The notes below the pieces were generated by a model. It ran no database searches. It saw only the letters and a list, made by a program, of their open reading frames with translations, and was not told the DNA's origin. Positions 25,667-34,524 of a stretch of DNA of 47,553 nt are shown here, in pieces. Position numbers and translations under genes: made by a program. Every line of letters begins with the position of its first letter. The first letter of the stretch is position 1. The stretch is taken from contig CAZUDI010000027.1 of NCBI GenBank assembly GCA_964618975.1, positions 1 through 47,553 of the forward strand, in the 5' to 3' direction. The stretch is from CAZUDI01 sp964618975 (lineage in GTDB: Bacteria; Desulfobacterota; Desulfomonilia; UBA1062).

Positions 25667-26472
25667 GGACGTGAATATCCTACGGGCGTGAAGGCCTTGT
25701 CAACCACTTCCTGGGCGAGCGCTCTCCCGGTGAGGAGCTCGAAATTCCTGCGGGTCTGGTGGTAGAGCATGGCGTGCCCCGGGATCAGCTCCAGACCCAG
25801 GTGCTCGACCGCACGCGACAGGGCGGTGGGAGACATGACGGTCTCGAGCACGCGCACGCCCTTCTTCAGCCGCGTGAGCTCCAGATCAAAGGGGATGGAA
25901 TCCTTGAGCGGAGTGGCCTGGATCACGAGATCCACCTCTTCGAGCCTGTCGGGCGTGAACAGGTGCACGCCCCTGGTGGAGGCGACCACCTCCCGGGCAG
26001 CTTGCGGCGAGCGGTTGAGCAGCAGGATGCTTTCAGCCCCACCCTGGAGGAGGGCGTCGATGATCGCCCGGGCCGCCCCCCCCGCCCCCAGCATGAGGCA
26101 GGTCGCACCCCGGACGTCGCCGAGGGCACCCAGTGCCCCCAGGCCGTCGGTGTTGTAACCGGCAAGCGACCCGTTGCCCGTGCGCACCACGGTATTGACC
26201 ACCCCGGTGCGCATGGTGACGGGGCAGACCTGATCCAGGAAGGTCCGCACGGCGGCCTTGTGCGGGATGGTGACGTTGAACCCGCCGAGGTTGTCCCACT
26301 GTCGGAAGGCCGCGATCGTGGCGGGGATGGCCCGGGGGGGGATGTCATGGGCGATGTAGACCATGTCGAGCCCTAGTTCGTCGAAGAGGCGGTTGAAGAC
26401 GAGCGGGGCGACGACGTTTTGGCTGGGGTGGGCGAGGATGGTGAAGACCGTGGTGCAGCCGCTGATCTTCAC
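25663..26472 (-). CDS. Shikimate dehydrogenase family protein (AroE-like)
   Basis: 269 aa from GTG, overlapping the sir2 stop (GTGA). The catalytic Lys is in GFNVTIPHK, the catalytic Asp in GYNTDGLG, the NADP-binding loop is LGAGGAARAI, and the C-terminal MLYHQ Gln is present. However, the N-terminal substrate motif, normally GxPxxHSxSPxxHN in AroE, reads HPSQNVVAPLVFN, so the two serines that hold the shikimate carboxylate are not conserved in place. It may be an AroE paralogue for a related cyclic acid rather than the biosynthetic enzyme. It is not clustered with other aro genes. Confidence 0.8.
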   Translation of the reverse strand: MKISGCTTVFTILAHPSQNVVAPLVFNRLFDELGLDMVYIAHDIPPRAIPATIAAFRQWDNLGGFNVTIPHKAAVRTFLDQVCPVTMRTGVVNTVVRTGNGSLAGYNTDGLGALGALGDVRGATCLMLGAGGAARAIIDALLQGGAESILLLNRSPQAAREVVASTRGVHLFTPDRLEEVDLVIQATPLKDSIPFDLELTRLKKGVRVLETVMSPTALSRAVEHLGLELIPGHAMLYHQTRRNFELLTGRALAQEVVDKAFTPVGYSRP

Positions 26473-27281
26473 GGTGCCTTTGTCTTCACGTCCACGCGGG
26501 AGGAGATCTCGGAGAGGATTTCACCCGCGGAGCCCTGAATGAGGAAGTCGGAGATGTGGCCGGTCATGGGGGTAGGCTCGCGGTTGATCTCGATCACGTG
26601 ACAGGCCTCCTTGGTAATGCCGGTTCCCTTGAGGCCGAAGGCCAGAGGATTGCGCCCCTTGGCCAGGTGGGGCAGAGAGGCGGCCGGCTCGACCTGGGCC
26701 GAGGTGCCGATCACGAGCATGAGGTCACAGATACGGGCCTCGTAGGTGGCCTTCAAAAGGGCGTCCGGGGGGATGGCCTCGCCGAAGAAGATCACGTCGG
26801 GCTTGACAAGCCCGCCGCAGGCGCAGGTGCTGGGATCATCGATGCGCGCGAGCACCTCGTCATGCGTATATCTGCGCGCGCAGCGCAGGCACTTGGCATA
26901 GAGCATGTTGCCGTGAAATTCGATGACATTGCGGCTGCCGGACTTCTGGTGGAGGTTGTCCACGTTCTGGGTGATGATGGTCTTGATGTGGCCGAGCTCT
27001 TCCAGGTGTGCCAGGGCCTGGTGGCCGCGGTTGGGATAAGCATCCCAGAGGGCGAAGTCATGACTGTTGTGCATCTCGATGATCGCGGCCCACACCTCGG
27101 CCGGTTCGGCCAGGAAGCGTTCATAGAAGAAGATGGAGGGGTCGTAGCGTTCCCAGATCCCTCCCGGGGAGCGGAAATCGGGAACCCCCGATTCGGTGGA
27201 GATGCCGGCCCCGGTCAGGACGATGGCATGTCGGGCGTGCAGCAGGCGCTCGACGGTTCGCTCTATGAGGGCCAGATCCAT
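26469..27281 (-). CDS. Sir2 family NAD-dependent protein deacylase
   Basis: 270 aa from ATG 27281; a TTG at 27317 overlapping the lolA stop is the alternative. The sirtuin core is complete: VLTGAGISTESGVPDFRSPGG, TQNVDNLHQKSG, catalytic His in EFHGN, a zinc ribbon with CLRC and CAC, and VIGTSAQVEPAA. It removes acyl groups from lysine while consuming NAD+. It lies in the middle of a minus-strand run between lolA and the AroE-like gene, and the stop overlaps the latter's GTG. Confidence 0.92.
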   Translation of the reverse strand: MDLALIERTVERLLHARHAIVLTGAGISTESGVPDFRSPGGIWERYDPSIFFYERFLAEPAEVWAAIIEMHNSHDFALWDAYPNRGHQALAHLEELGHIKTIITQNVDNLHQKSGSRNVIEFHGNMLYAKCLRCARRYTHDEVLARIDDPSTCACGGLVKPDVIFFGEAIPPDALLKATYEARICDLMLVIGTSAQVEPAASLPHLAKGRNPLAFGLKGTGITKEACHVIEINREPTPMTGHISDFLIQGSAGEILSEISSRVDVKTKAP

Positions 27282-27313
27282 AGCCTTGGATGTAGCAGAG
27301 AAGACAGGGCAGG

Positions 27314-27931
27314 TCAAGGTGTATTGACTCGCATGTCAACCCCGTTGTCGCAGGTCCTGGGGGTAAAGAGGGTCGCGGGCAGTGAAACATTGAAGGCATA
27401 GGAGTAAAGACGCATCTCGCTGTGATTGCCGGTGGCGTCTGTAAGCTGGATACGCTTCAAGAGGTGTGACTTGTCCACCCAGATCGCGATGGACCCCACC
27501 CCACCCCGCGGTGTGAGTGCGAGGTGGTCTTGTTTTTCTTCCACCAGGTAGTCACCCGTGAGCGTCCCCAGCCCGGAAAAGAAGGCCAGGATGTTCTGGG
27601 AGGCGAACTCGGGGGGGATTTCCTGGACACTGCAGGTGCCCTGATCCAGGAGCTCGATCCAGACCGTGTCCCCCCTGAGGATGATGAGCTGCCGCTCCGG
27701 AGATGTGACCTCCATGCGCACCCCGGCGTCCCGTCTGTAAGAGACCGTGCCGGTGAAGTGGACCGTGCGGTTGACGAGCGCCTGGTAGGTGTCCTGGGTG
27801 AACTCCACGACGAACTGGTCGTGGGCCCGGTAGGCCTGCTGGATCCCCTCGAGGGTCATGCCCCGGGATGGTCCCGCAAACAGCAGGCCTATCCCGAGGA
27901 GCAGCAGACTACTCTTCCATGTCCTGTGCAT
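27314..27931 (-). CDS. lolA: Outer-membrane lipoprotein carrier protein LolA
   Basis: 205 aa. ATG 27931 gives a Sec signal peptide (MHRTWKSSLLLLGIGLLFAG) and lies within the ftsK 3' end (23-nt overlap). The mature domain has the LolA pattern: EGIQQAYRAHDQFVVEFTQD, then GTVSYRRDAGVRMEVTSPE and a later IWVDKSHLLKRIQL strand. LolA carries lipoproteins through the periplasm from LolCDE to the outer membrane. The ftsK-lolA order is conserved in many proteobacteria. Two cysteines (in GTCSV and RTCDNG) are unusual and might form a disulphide. Confidence 0.85.
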   Translation of the reverse strand: MHRTWKSSLLLLGIGLLFAGPSRGMTLEGIQQAYRAHDQFVVEFTQDTYQALVNRTVHFTGTVSYRRDAGVRMEVTSPERQLIILRGDTVWIELLDQGTCSVQEIPPEFASQNILAFFSGLGTLTGDYLVEEKQDHLALTPRGGVGSIAIWVDKSHLLKRIQLTDATGNHSEMRLYSYAFNVSLPATLFTPRTCDNGVDMRVNTP

Positions 27932-30116
27932 ATGACTGTACCAGCACCTTTCGCGGTTTGCCCGCTGTATCCGACGGTCCGATAATGCCTTCCTGTTCCA
28001 TCTTCTCGATGATGCGTGCGGCGCGGTTGTACCCGATCTTGAAGCGCCGCTGAATGAGCGAGATGGAGGCACTCCCCTTGCTCGTCACGAACTCCAGGGC
28101 CTCGTCGTACTTGGAGTCATAGCCGTCACCATCCAGGGCCAGGCGGGAGTCGTTCTGGCCCATCTGGGAGATGTGTTCATCGATGGCGGTGATGTATTCC
28201 GGTTCCTTCTGGGAGCGGATGAAATTCACCACCCGGTCGAGTTCGTCCTCGGAGACATAGGCCCCGTGGATGCGCCGCAGGGCGGAGGTTCCGGGCAGGA
28301 GGAAGAGCATGTCCCCCAGACCCAGGAGCTGATCGGCGCCGGATGAATCCAGGATGGTACGCGAGTCGATGCGGGAGGAGACGCGGAACGAGATACGCGC
28401 CGGGAAATTGGCCTTGATCAGCCCGGTGACCACGTCCACCGAGGGGCGCTGCGTGGCCACGATCATGTAGATGCCGGCGGCGCGTGCCATCTGAGCCAGG
28501 CGGGCGATATATTCCTCGACCTCCTTGTTCACCATCATGAGGTCGGCCATCTCGTCGATAACCACCACCAGCCGCGGCAGGATGCCGGGCGCCCCGTCTT
28601 CGCCCTGCGCGGCGGCGAGCGTGGGGCGGGCGTTCCGGTCGGCCTTTTTCACCTTGCGGTTGTAGGTGTCGAGACCCTTGACGCCGAGGTTCTTGAACAG
28701 CTCATAGCGCATCTCCATCTCGTAGACCGCCCACTTGAGCACGGGCAGGGCCTCGCGGGGATCGATCACCACCGGGTGGATGAGGTGGGGGATGCCCTCG
28801 TAGTGGGAGAGCTCGATGCGTTTGGGGTCGATCATGATAAACTTGAGCTCGCTGGGGTCGCAGCGGAAGAGCAGGGAGAGGATCATGGTGTTGAGCCCCA
28901 CGCTCTTGCCCGTGCCCGTGGCGCCCGCGATGAGCAGGTGCGGCATCTTGGCCAGGTCGGTGACCACGGGCAGGCCCTCGATGTTGGTGCCCAGCGCCAG
29001 CAGCAGCGGGGAGGTGTCGGCGATGAATTCCTCGCTGGCGATGATCCTGCGGAGACCCACGGTCTGGCGGCTGCGGTTGGGGATCTCGATGCCCACGGCG
29101 TTCTTGCCGGGGATGGGGGCCACCACCCGCACCGGAGCGGCCTTGAGCGCCATGGCGAGGTCGTCGGCCAGCGCCACGATCTTGTTGATCTTGATGCCTG
29201 GTGCCGGGGTGAACTCGTACATGGTGATGACCGGCCCGGGCTTGATCTCGAGGATGTCCCCGGCCACACCGAAATCCTTGAGCTTGGCCAGGATGAGCGA
29301 GGCATTGGCCTTGAGCTCCTTGGGCGTGATGGGACGCTGTTGCGGCTCGGCGTCGTTGAGCAGCGAGAGTGGCGGGAGTTGGTAATTTTCGATGAATCCC
29401 AGGGTGGTCTGGACCGGGAGCTCCTTAGGCTCTTTCTTCCTTTCCTGCACGATGGTGATGCGCGGCTCGCTCTTTTCCTCCGGTTCCACCGGGGCGGGAG
29501 GCTTTCCCCGGGCCGTTTTTGGGGGCTCGCTTGAGGTGCGCTTGGCCTTGGGGGGGGTAAGCGTTCGGGACTGCCGGATTTCACGCAGGCGTGCGCCCAC
29601 AGAGGAGATGAGGCCGGGCAGGTCATATCCCACCATGATCCCTGCGCCCAGGAGGGGCAGGAGCACCACCAGGGAGCCCCAGGGGTTGAGGTAACTTTTC
29701 AGCGCCGTGCTGATACCGGCGCCGATGACGCCGGCGAGGGCCTTCTCCCCGTAGAACAGGCTTTCGCCGGAAAAGACCCCGATGATGCTGGGGAGCACGA
29801 CCAGGATGAGGAGGGTGCTTACGGGATTGAGCCAGGTGAAGGAGACCGGGCGCTTGAGCAGCCTCCAGGTGTACTCGGCCAGGATGAGAGGCACGAGAAA
29901 GGCGCACACCCCGAAGGTGATCAACAGCGCATCGGCGCTGTAGGCGCCGATGCGCCCCATCCAGTTGACGATTTCGCTGGCCTGAGTGGAGTTCGAGAAG
30001 CTCGGATCTGATGCGGAATAGGAGACCAGGGCCAGAAGGTTGAAGGCGGAAACGGCCCCGGCAAAGAGCCCGAGGATACGTTCCTGCATGGGGGCGCGTT
30101 CGATTTTTTTCGCCAT
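27909..30116 (-). CDS. ftsK: DNA translocase FtsK
   Basis: 735 aa. Four predicted membrane segments lie in the first 165 residues, followed by a short Pro/Lys-rich linker (about 180-235) and the RecA-like motor. Walker A is GATGTGKS (398-405), Walker B is LVVVIDEMADLM, and ATQRPSVDVVTG follows. The C-terminal winged-helix gamma domain (about 665-735, ISLIQRRFKIGYNRAARI) would read KOPS and contact XerD. FtsK pumps DNA at the septum and helps chromosome dimer resolution. Start 3 nt after uppP. Confidence 0.96.
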   Translation of the reverse strand: MAKKIERAPMQERILGLFAGAVSAFNLLALVSYSASDPSFSNSTQASEIVNWMGRIGAYSADALLITFGVCAFLVPLILAEYTWRLLKRPVSFTWLNPVSTLLILVVLPSIIGVFSGESLFYGEKALAGVIGAGISTALKSYLNPWGSLVVLLPLLGAGIMVGYDLPGLISSVGARLREIRQSRTLTPPKAKRTSSEPPKTARGKPPAPVEPEEKSEPRITIVQERKKEPKELPVQTTLGFIENYQLPPLSLLNDAEPQQRPITPKELKANASLILAKLKDFGVAGDILEIKPGPVITMYEFTPAPGIKINKIVALADDLAMALKAAPVRVVAPIPGKNAVGIEIPNRSRQTVGLRRIIASEEFIADTSPLLLALGTNIEGLPVVTDLAKMPHLLIAGATGTGKSVGLNTMILSLLFRCDPSELKFIMIDPKRIELSHYEGIPHLIHPVVIDPREALPVLKWAVYEMEMRYELFKNLGVKGLDTYNRKVKKADRNARPTLAAAQGEDGAPGILPRLVVVIDEMADLMMVNKEVEEYIARLAQMARAAGIYMIVATQRPSVDVVTGLIKANFPARISFRVSSRIDSRTILDSSGADQLLGLGDMLFLLPGTSALRRIHGAYVSEDELDRVVNFIRSQKEPEYITAIDEHISQMGQNDSRLALDGDGYDSKYDEALEFVTSKGSASISLIQRRFKIGYNRAARIIEKMEQEGIIGPSDTAGKPRKVLVQSYAQDMEE

Positions 30117-30119
30117 GGA

Positions 30120-30902
30120 CTACATGCTCACCAACAGGTACACACTGCCTGTTATCCAACAGTACACCGAGAAGATGAAAAAATTGTGCCGTTTCAGAGT
30201 CCATACCAGAAATTTCAGAGAAATCAACCCGACAATGAAGGAGGTCAGCGCCCCGATGAGGTGGACCGCGGAGAAGGGCTGCGTGGCGCCGGACCACTCC
30301 AGGGCGGCGGCGCCCATGATGGCGGGGATGGCGGCGATGAAGGAGTAGCTGGCCGCCCAGGTGCGGTCCAGGCCGCAGGCGACACCGGCAAAGATGGTGG
30401 ATCCGGAGCGCGAGATGCCGGGGATGATGGCCAGGCCCTGGAAGAGCCCCATGACGGCGGCGTCTGTGAGACGCAACGACCCGTAGGGTCGGGGGTTGTG
30501 CCCCAGGCGGTCGGTGGCGAAGGTCAGGGCCCCGGTCACGAGCAGCATGGCGGCGGCTATCCGCGGCAGCGAGAAGAGGGCCTCGAGCTGCTCCCTGAAG
30601 AGGATCCCGATGAGCCCGGTGATGGCCGTGGTGATAACGATGCACGCGATGATATGGGTCTGGTGACGGTCGCGGTTCATGGGATTTATCCCCCGCAGCA
30701 GGGCCAAGATCTCCCGGAGAAAGAACACGACCACGGCCAGGGTCGTGCCCACGTGGACCGAGACGTTGAAGAGGACGTCCCCCAGCCAGCGTGGCCCGAA
30801 GAAGCCCTGGAAGATGGCGAGGTGCCCCGAGCTCGAAACCGGGAGAAACTCGGTCAGACCCTGGACGACGCCCAACAGCAGTGCGATGAGTATATCAGAC
30901 AA
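30120..30902 (-). CDS. uppP: Undecaprenyl-diphosphatase (BacA/UppP)
   Basis: 260 aa integral membrane protein. The start is TTG 30902, immediately after the RNase J stop, with GGAG seven bases upstream. Signatures: GVVQGLTEFLPVSSSGHLAI near the N-terminus and PGISRSGSTI in the second half, which contain the catalytic Glu, Ser, Arg and His residues. It recycles undecaprenyl pyrophosphate for peptidoglycan and other envelope polymers, and often confers bacitracin tolerance. Sits between RNase J and FtsK in an envelope-oriented run. Confidence 0.96.
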   Translation of the reverse strand: MSDILIALLLGVVQGLTEFLPVSSSGHLAIFQGFFGPRWLGDVLFNVSVHVGTTLAVVVFFLREILALLRGINPMNRDRHQTHIIACIVITTAITGLIGILFREQLEALFSLPRIAAAMLLVTGALTFATDRLGHNPRPYGSLRLTDAAVMGLFQGLAIIPGISRSGSTIFAGVACGLDRTWAASYSFIAAIPAIMGAAALEWSGATQPFSAVHLIGALTSFIVGLISLKFLVWTLKRHNFFIFSVYCWITGSVYLLVSM

Positions 30903-32519
30903 TCAGATCTCCATTATGAGGGGTATAATCATGGGTTTTTTGCCGAGACGGGCCTTGAGGCAGTGGCCGATCTCCTCCCGCAGCCGGCCCTGCAGGGCCT
31001 GGATGTCGAGGTTTTTTTCCAGGAAGATGCCCAGCGTCTCCCGGGCGCGCTGTTTGACCTCCTCGATGATTTCCTGCTCGAGGCTGGCCGGTACCACGCC
31101 CTTGCACATGACATCCGGACCGAACACGACCGCCCGCGTGGTGGCGTCGATGACTACGAAGGAGACCACCAGCCCGCCCTCGGAGATGTGCCGGCGGTCC
31201 CTGAGGACCACATCCCGGATGTCGCCGGTGAGTTCGCCGTCCACGAAACACTTTCCGTGCGGGGCCTCCCCCGAGATCTGCATGTCCGCCCCGGTCAACG
31301 TCCAGATCTGTCCGGGGCGGGGGAAGATCACCTGCGGGGAGATCCCCGGTGTGGAGGCCGCGATCCCGGCCAGGGCCTTCATGTGCCGCAGCTCGCCGTG
31401 GATGGGCATGAGGATCTCGGGGGCGAGGTGGGTGAAGGCCTTGCGGATCTCGGCGTGCGTGGCGTGCCCGGTGGCGTGCACGTCGGCGATGTCCGAGTAG
31501 TAGACCTGGCCCCCGAAGTCGATCAACTGATCGATGCAGCGGCCGATGGCCAGCTCGTTGCCCGGGATGATGCGGGCCGAGATGATCACGCTGTCGCCCT
31601 CCCTGACCTTGAACTTGTGCCAGCCACGGGCGATGAGGGACAGGGCCGAGTACAGCTCGCCCTGGGTGCCCGTGCAGATGATCATCACCTTGCTGCGGTC
31701 CATGGCGGTGATCATCTCGTGGCGGATGAGGTCCTGGGAGTCCATCTCGAGCAGGCCGAGATCGGTGGCGATATCCACTACCTGGTTGAGGCTGCGGCCG
31801 ATGATGGCAACCTTGCGCATGTTTTTGACGGCCAGATCGTAGAGGTTCTGGATGCGCCGTACATGGCTGGCGAAGGTGGAGACGATCACGGCCCCGGGCG
31901 TGTCGTGGATGATGGCCGCGATGCTCTCGAGGATCTGGGCCTCGTCGGCGCATTTTGGTTCCACCTCCGCATTGGTGCTCTCGCACATGAAGAGCCTCAC
32001 GGGGGAGGCGAGTGTGGCATAGGCTTCTGGCGAACGCCGGAAATCGCCCGAGTGCACGATGAGTCCCTGGGGGGATTCCATCACCAGGGCGAAACAGCCG
32101 ATGGTGGAATGGTCCACCTCGACGGGCAGGATATTCATGCCGGCCAGGGTGATGGGTTGTGCGTCTTCCAGGGGGATCAGGTCTATGTTGTTGTCCATCT
32201 CGTACTCTCGGAGCTTGCGTTTGACGAGCTCCAGGGTGAAGGGATGGGCATGGATGGGGATGGGCGCATCCTTGAGAAGATACGGCAGGGCCCCGATATG
32301 GTCCTCGTGGCCGTGGGTGAGCAGGATCCCCTGGAAGGCCTCCTGGTTGTCCACCACGTAGGAGAAGTCGGGGATGATCTGATCGATGCCGGTGGGGGTG
32401 ATCTTGGGGAACATGAGGCCGGCATCCACCAGGATGGAGCCGCGGCTGGTCTCGATCACCGTGGAATTCAGGCCGAATTCTCTGACCCCCCCCAGGGGGA
32501 TCACCCTGACGTAACTCAC
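30903..32519 (-). CDS. rnj: Ribonuclease J
   Basis: 538 aa. The metallo-beta-lactamase motif THGHEDHIGALPYL is present, as are HSGDFRRSPE, the beta-CASP region (STNAEVEP, TGTQGELYSAL) and PIHGELRHMKA. A C-terminal domain about 460-538 completes the family length. RNase J acts as a 5'-3' exo- and endoribonuclease in mRNA decay and rRNA maturation. The GTG start overlaps the stop of the upstream acyltransferase (GTGA). The PGNE motif follows ISARIIPGNE rather than the common ISSSPIPGNE. Confidence 0.94.
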   Translation of the reverse strand: MSYVRVIPLGGVREFGLNSTVIETSRGSILVDAGLMFPKITPTGIDQIIPDFSYVVDNQEAFQGILLTHGHEDHIGALPYLLKDAPIPIHAHPFTLELVKRKLREYEMDNNIDLIPLEDAQPITLAGMNILPVEVDHSTIGCFALVMESPQGLIVHSGDFRRSPEAYATLASPVRLFMCESTNAEVEPKCADEAQILESIAAIIHDTPGAVIVSTFASHVRRIQNLYDLAVKNMRKVAIIGRSLNQVVDIATDLGLLEMDSQDLIRHEMITAMDRSKVMIICTGTQGELYSALSLIARGWHKFKVREGDSVIISARIIPGNELAIGRCIDQLIDFGGQVYYSDIADVHATGHATHAEIRKAFTHLAPEILMPIHGELRHMKALAGIAASTPGISPQVIFPRPGQIWTLTGADMQISGEAPHGKCFVDGELTGDIRDVVLRDRRHISEGGLVVSFVVIDATTRAVVFGPDVMCKGVVPASLEQEIIEEVKQRARETLGIFLEKNLDIQALQGRLREEIGHCLKARLGKKPMIIPLIMEI

Positions 32520-33778
32520 GCCTGCGCCCCCAGGAGTGCCTGCATGCGGGACTTGAGCGTGTGGGAGGCGGCCTCGATGTCGGGCTGCGCCTGGAGCGGC
32601 AGCGGGATGTGGTCGAACCTGAAGGGGGCGCCGATGCGCACGCTCACGGGCACGCGTTTGACCCTGCCGGTCCAGCGGGGCATGAGGGCGTAGGCCCCCT
32701 GGATGCCAACCGGGACGACGGGCAGACCCAGGGCCAGGATCAGGCGCAGGGTGCCCTCTTTGAAGGGCAAGAGCCGGCCGTCCCAGCTGCGTTCTCCCTC
32801 GGGGAAGATGCCGAGGACATGCCCGGCCTGGACGACCCGCACGGCGTTTCTGACGGCCTGGAGGTCGGGCGTGTAGCGCCGCACCGGAAAGGCATGCGCC
32901 TTGCGCAGGACATGGAACATCAGGGGGTGATCGAACTGGGAGTTCTTGGCCATGAAGCAGATGTTGCGCCGCGAGAAGACCCCCAGGATGATGGAGTCCA
33001 GAAAGGAGGTGTGGTTGGCCAGGAGGACGGCCGGGCCCTGGGCGGGGATGTTTCCGAGACCCTCGATCTTCAGCGGCAGGAGCGTACGCAAAAGCACCCG
33101 CCCGAAGCCCTTGACCGCTGTCAGGAGGAGGCCCGCATCCCCTGTGTGCCCTTCGGTGACCGGCACGCGCAGCTGCGGGTGTACCTGGGCCGTGCGTGAG
33201 GCGCGCCTAGGGGAGGAGTCCAGTCGCAGGTGGGGGAAGAATTCGACGATGCGCCGTGGGGCGTGATAGTCTTCCAGGGCGCGCCGCGTGAGGTCCTCCC
33301 ACTGCTTGCCCGACTCCTCGAGGAAGTCGAAGAAGTGTACGCCTCCCTCGCGGGTGACGACGATCAGGGTGTTGGACTCGATGGTCAGCGAGGTGACTTG
33401 CTCGAAGTCCAGTCTCCGCAAGCCTTTTTTGCCGGTAAAGACGAGGGCGGCCTTTTCGAGGGACAGGTGCCCCTCTTCGAGAAAGCGGCGCGTGAAGAAG
33501 GTGGCACGGATCCCGGCGCGGCCTGTGAAGACCCCCCGGGCCTGCTCGCCGGAGAGACGGACGCGGTTGCTCCTGAGGATGGTGCCGTCCCCGGAAGGCG
33601 GCAGGGCGAAGGCCAGGATGCGATCGTACCAGAAGGGCAGGGCCTCCCTTTGGCCGTTGATGATGATCTCGGTGCGTGAAGGGACCTCGACCGTGGCACG
33701 GCAGTGCCTGCAGAGGTCTCCCGCCAGCCAGTCGAATGCCCCGCAGACGGGACAGCGATAGAGAATGTCAGTGATCAT
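32516..33778 (-). CDS. Zinc-ribbon/PH-like/PlsC acyltransferase fusion protein
   Basis: 420 aa. Residues 1-32 form a zinc ribbon C9-x2-C12-x10-C23-x2-C26. Residues about 40-190 are beta-rich and resemble a GRAM/PH-like module (HLSLEKAALVFTGKKGLRRL, TLIVVTREGGVHFFDFLEE). A PlsC-type 1-acylglycerol-phosphate acyltransferase domain about 225-410 has the catalytic NHTSFLD and FPEGERS. PlsC domains transfer acyl chains to lysophosphatidic acid or similar lipids. The two N-terminal modules are unusual for the family and might target a membrane or protein. It lies 3 nt after another PlsC gene, so two acyltransferases are made together. Confidence 0.85.
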   Translation of the reverse strand: MITDILYRCPVCGAFDWLAGDLCRHCRATVEVPSRTEIIINGQREALPFWYDRILAFALPPSGDGTILRSNRVRLSGEQARGVFTGRAGIRATFFTRRFLEEGHLSLEKAALVFTGKKGLRRLDFEQVTSLTIESNTLIVVTREGGVHFFDFLEESGKQWEDLTRRALEDYHAPRRIVEFFPHLRLDSSPRRASRTAQVHPQLRVPVTEGHTGDAGLLLTAVKGFGRVLLRTLLPLKIEGLGNIPAQGPAVLLANHTSFLDSIILGVFSRRNICFMAKNSQFDHPLMFHVLRKAHAFPVRRYTPDLQAVRNAVRVVQAGHVLGIFPEGERSWDGRLLPFKEGTLRLILALGLPVVPVGIQGAYALMPRWTGRVKRVPVSVRIGAPFRFDHIPLPLQAQPDIEAASHTLKSRMQALLGAQA

Positions 33779-33781
33779 GGA

Positions 33782-34492
33782 CTATTCAATATAGCCCAGA
33801 TTGATGGACTTGTACACCTCTTCCATGAGAGCGGGGATGTTATGATCCTGGGGATAGATGGGTTTTCCGATGCGCAGGGTGATGGTGCCGGGGGTCACCC
33901 GCTTCGAATGCTTGGGGAGCACGGAGCGTGATCCGCGCACCGTGACGGGCACGATGGGCACGCCAGACTCGACGGCCATGTGGAAGCCGCCCTTCTTGAA
34001 GGGGAACTGGAGGAAGCCGTCATCGGAGCGGGTGCCTTCGGGAAAGATGACGATGGAGGTGCCTGAGCGGACCTTGGCCGCGGCCACCTGCATGCTCTTG
34101 AGGGCGTTGTCGTGGTTGGAGCGATCGATCATGATGTAGCCGGCGCGTTTCATGGCGAGTCCCAGCAGCGGGATGTGGTAGAGCTCCTTCTTCACGGTCC
34201 ATCGGAACTGGACATTCAGGTAGCCCAGGATGGCGAAGACATCGAAATGGCTTGTATGGTTAGGCATATAGATGGCCGGACCGTCGGGGATGTTCTCGCT
34301 TCCGATCACCTTTACCCTGACCCGGGCGCACCAGAGTGACCAGCGGGCCCAGTAGCGCGCATCCAGGTGCGGCAGGTTGCCCGAGCGGGTGGCCAGCGAG
34401 ACCAGGGTATGGGGGATGATCATGATGAACATGTAGAGATAGGAGCCAAGGGTGGTCGTCAGTGTCCATAACATAGGGACGATCTTTAACAT
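33782..34492 (-). CDS. plsC: 1-acyl-sn-glycerol-3-phosphate acyltransferase (PlsC)
   Basis: 236 aa. A membrane-seeking N-terminus (TTTLGSYLYMFIMIIPHTLV) precedes the acyltransferase domain with NHTSHFD (HX4D), FPEGTRSDDG and IVPVTVRGS. Makes phosphatidic acid from lysophosphatidic acid at the cytoplasmic membrane. It looks like the conventional PlsC, while the next gene is the elaborated fusion form. The start ATG 34492 has no strong Shine-Dalgarno; a palindrome lies just upstream. Confidence 0.9.
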   Translation of the reverse strand: MLKIVPMLWTLTTTLGSYLYMFIMIIPHTLVSLATRSGNLPHLDARYWARWSLWCARVRVKVIGSENIPDGPAIYMPNHTSHFDVFAILGYLNVQFRWTVKKELYHIPLLGLAMKRAGYIMIDRSNHDNALKSMQVAAAKVRSGTSIVIFPEGTRSDDGFLQFPFKKGGFHMAVESGVPIVPVTVRGSRSVLPKHSKRVTPGTITLRIGKPIYPQDHNIPALMEEVYKSINLGYIE

Positions 34493-34497
34493 AACTT

Positions 34498-34513
34498 TGA
34501 CAATTATGTCAAG
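34498..34513. promoter_or_regulatory. Palindrome in the gap before plsC
   Basis: TTGACA-ATTA-TGTCAA, a 6-bp inverted repeat 5 bp upstream of the plsC ATG. Possible operator or RNA hairpin near the ribosome-binding region. One arm happens to match a -35 hexamer but no -10 follows before the gene. Confidence 0.35.
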
Positions 34514-34524
34514 GCTTGGATTTT

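Noticed and set aside
30186..32693. 835-codon plus-strand ORF opposite uppP and RNase J
   Set aside because: Antisense shadow of high-GC genes; composition is Gly/Asp/His-rich with no domain, while the minus-strand frames carry clear UppP and RNase J motifs.
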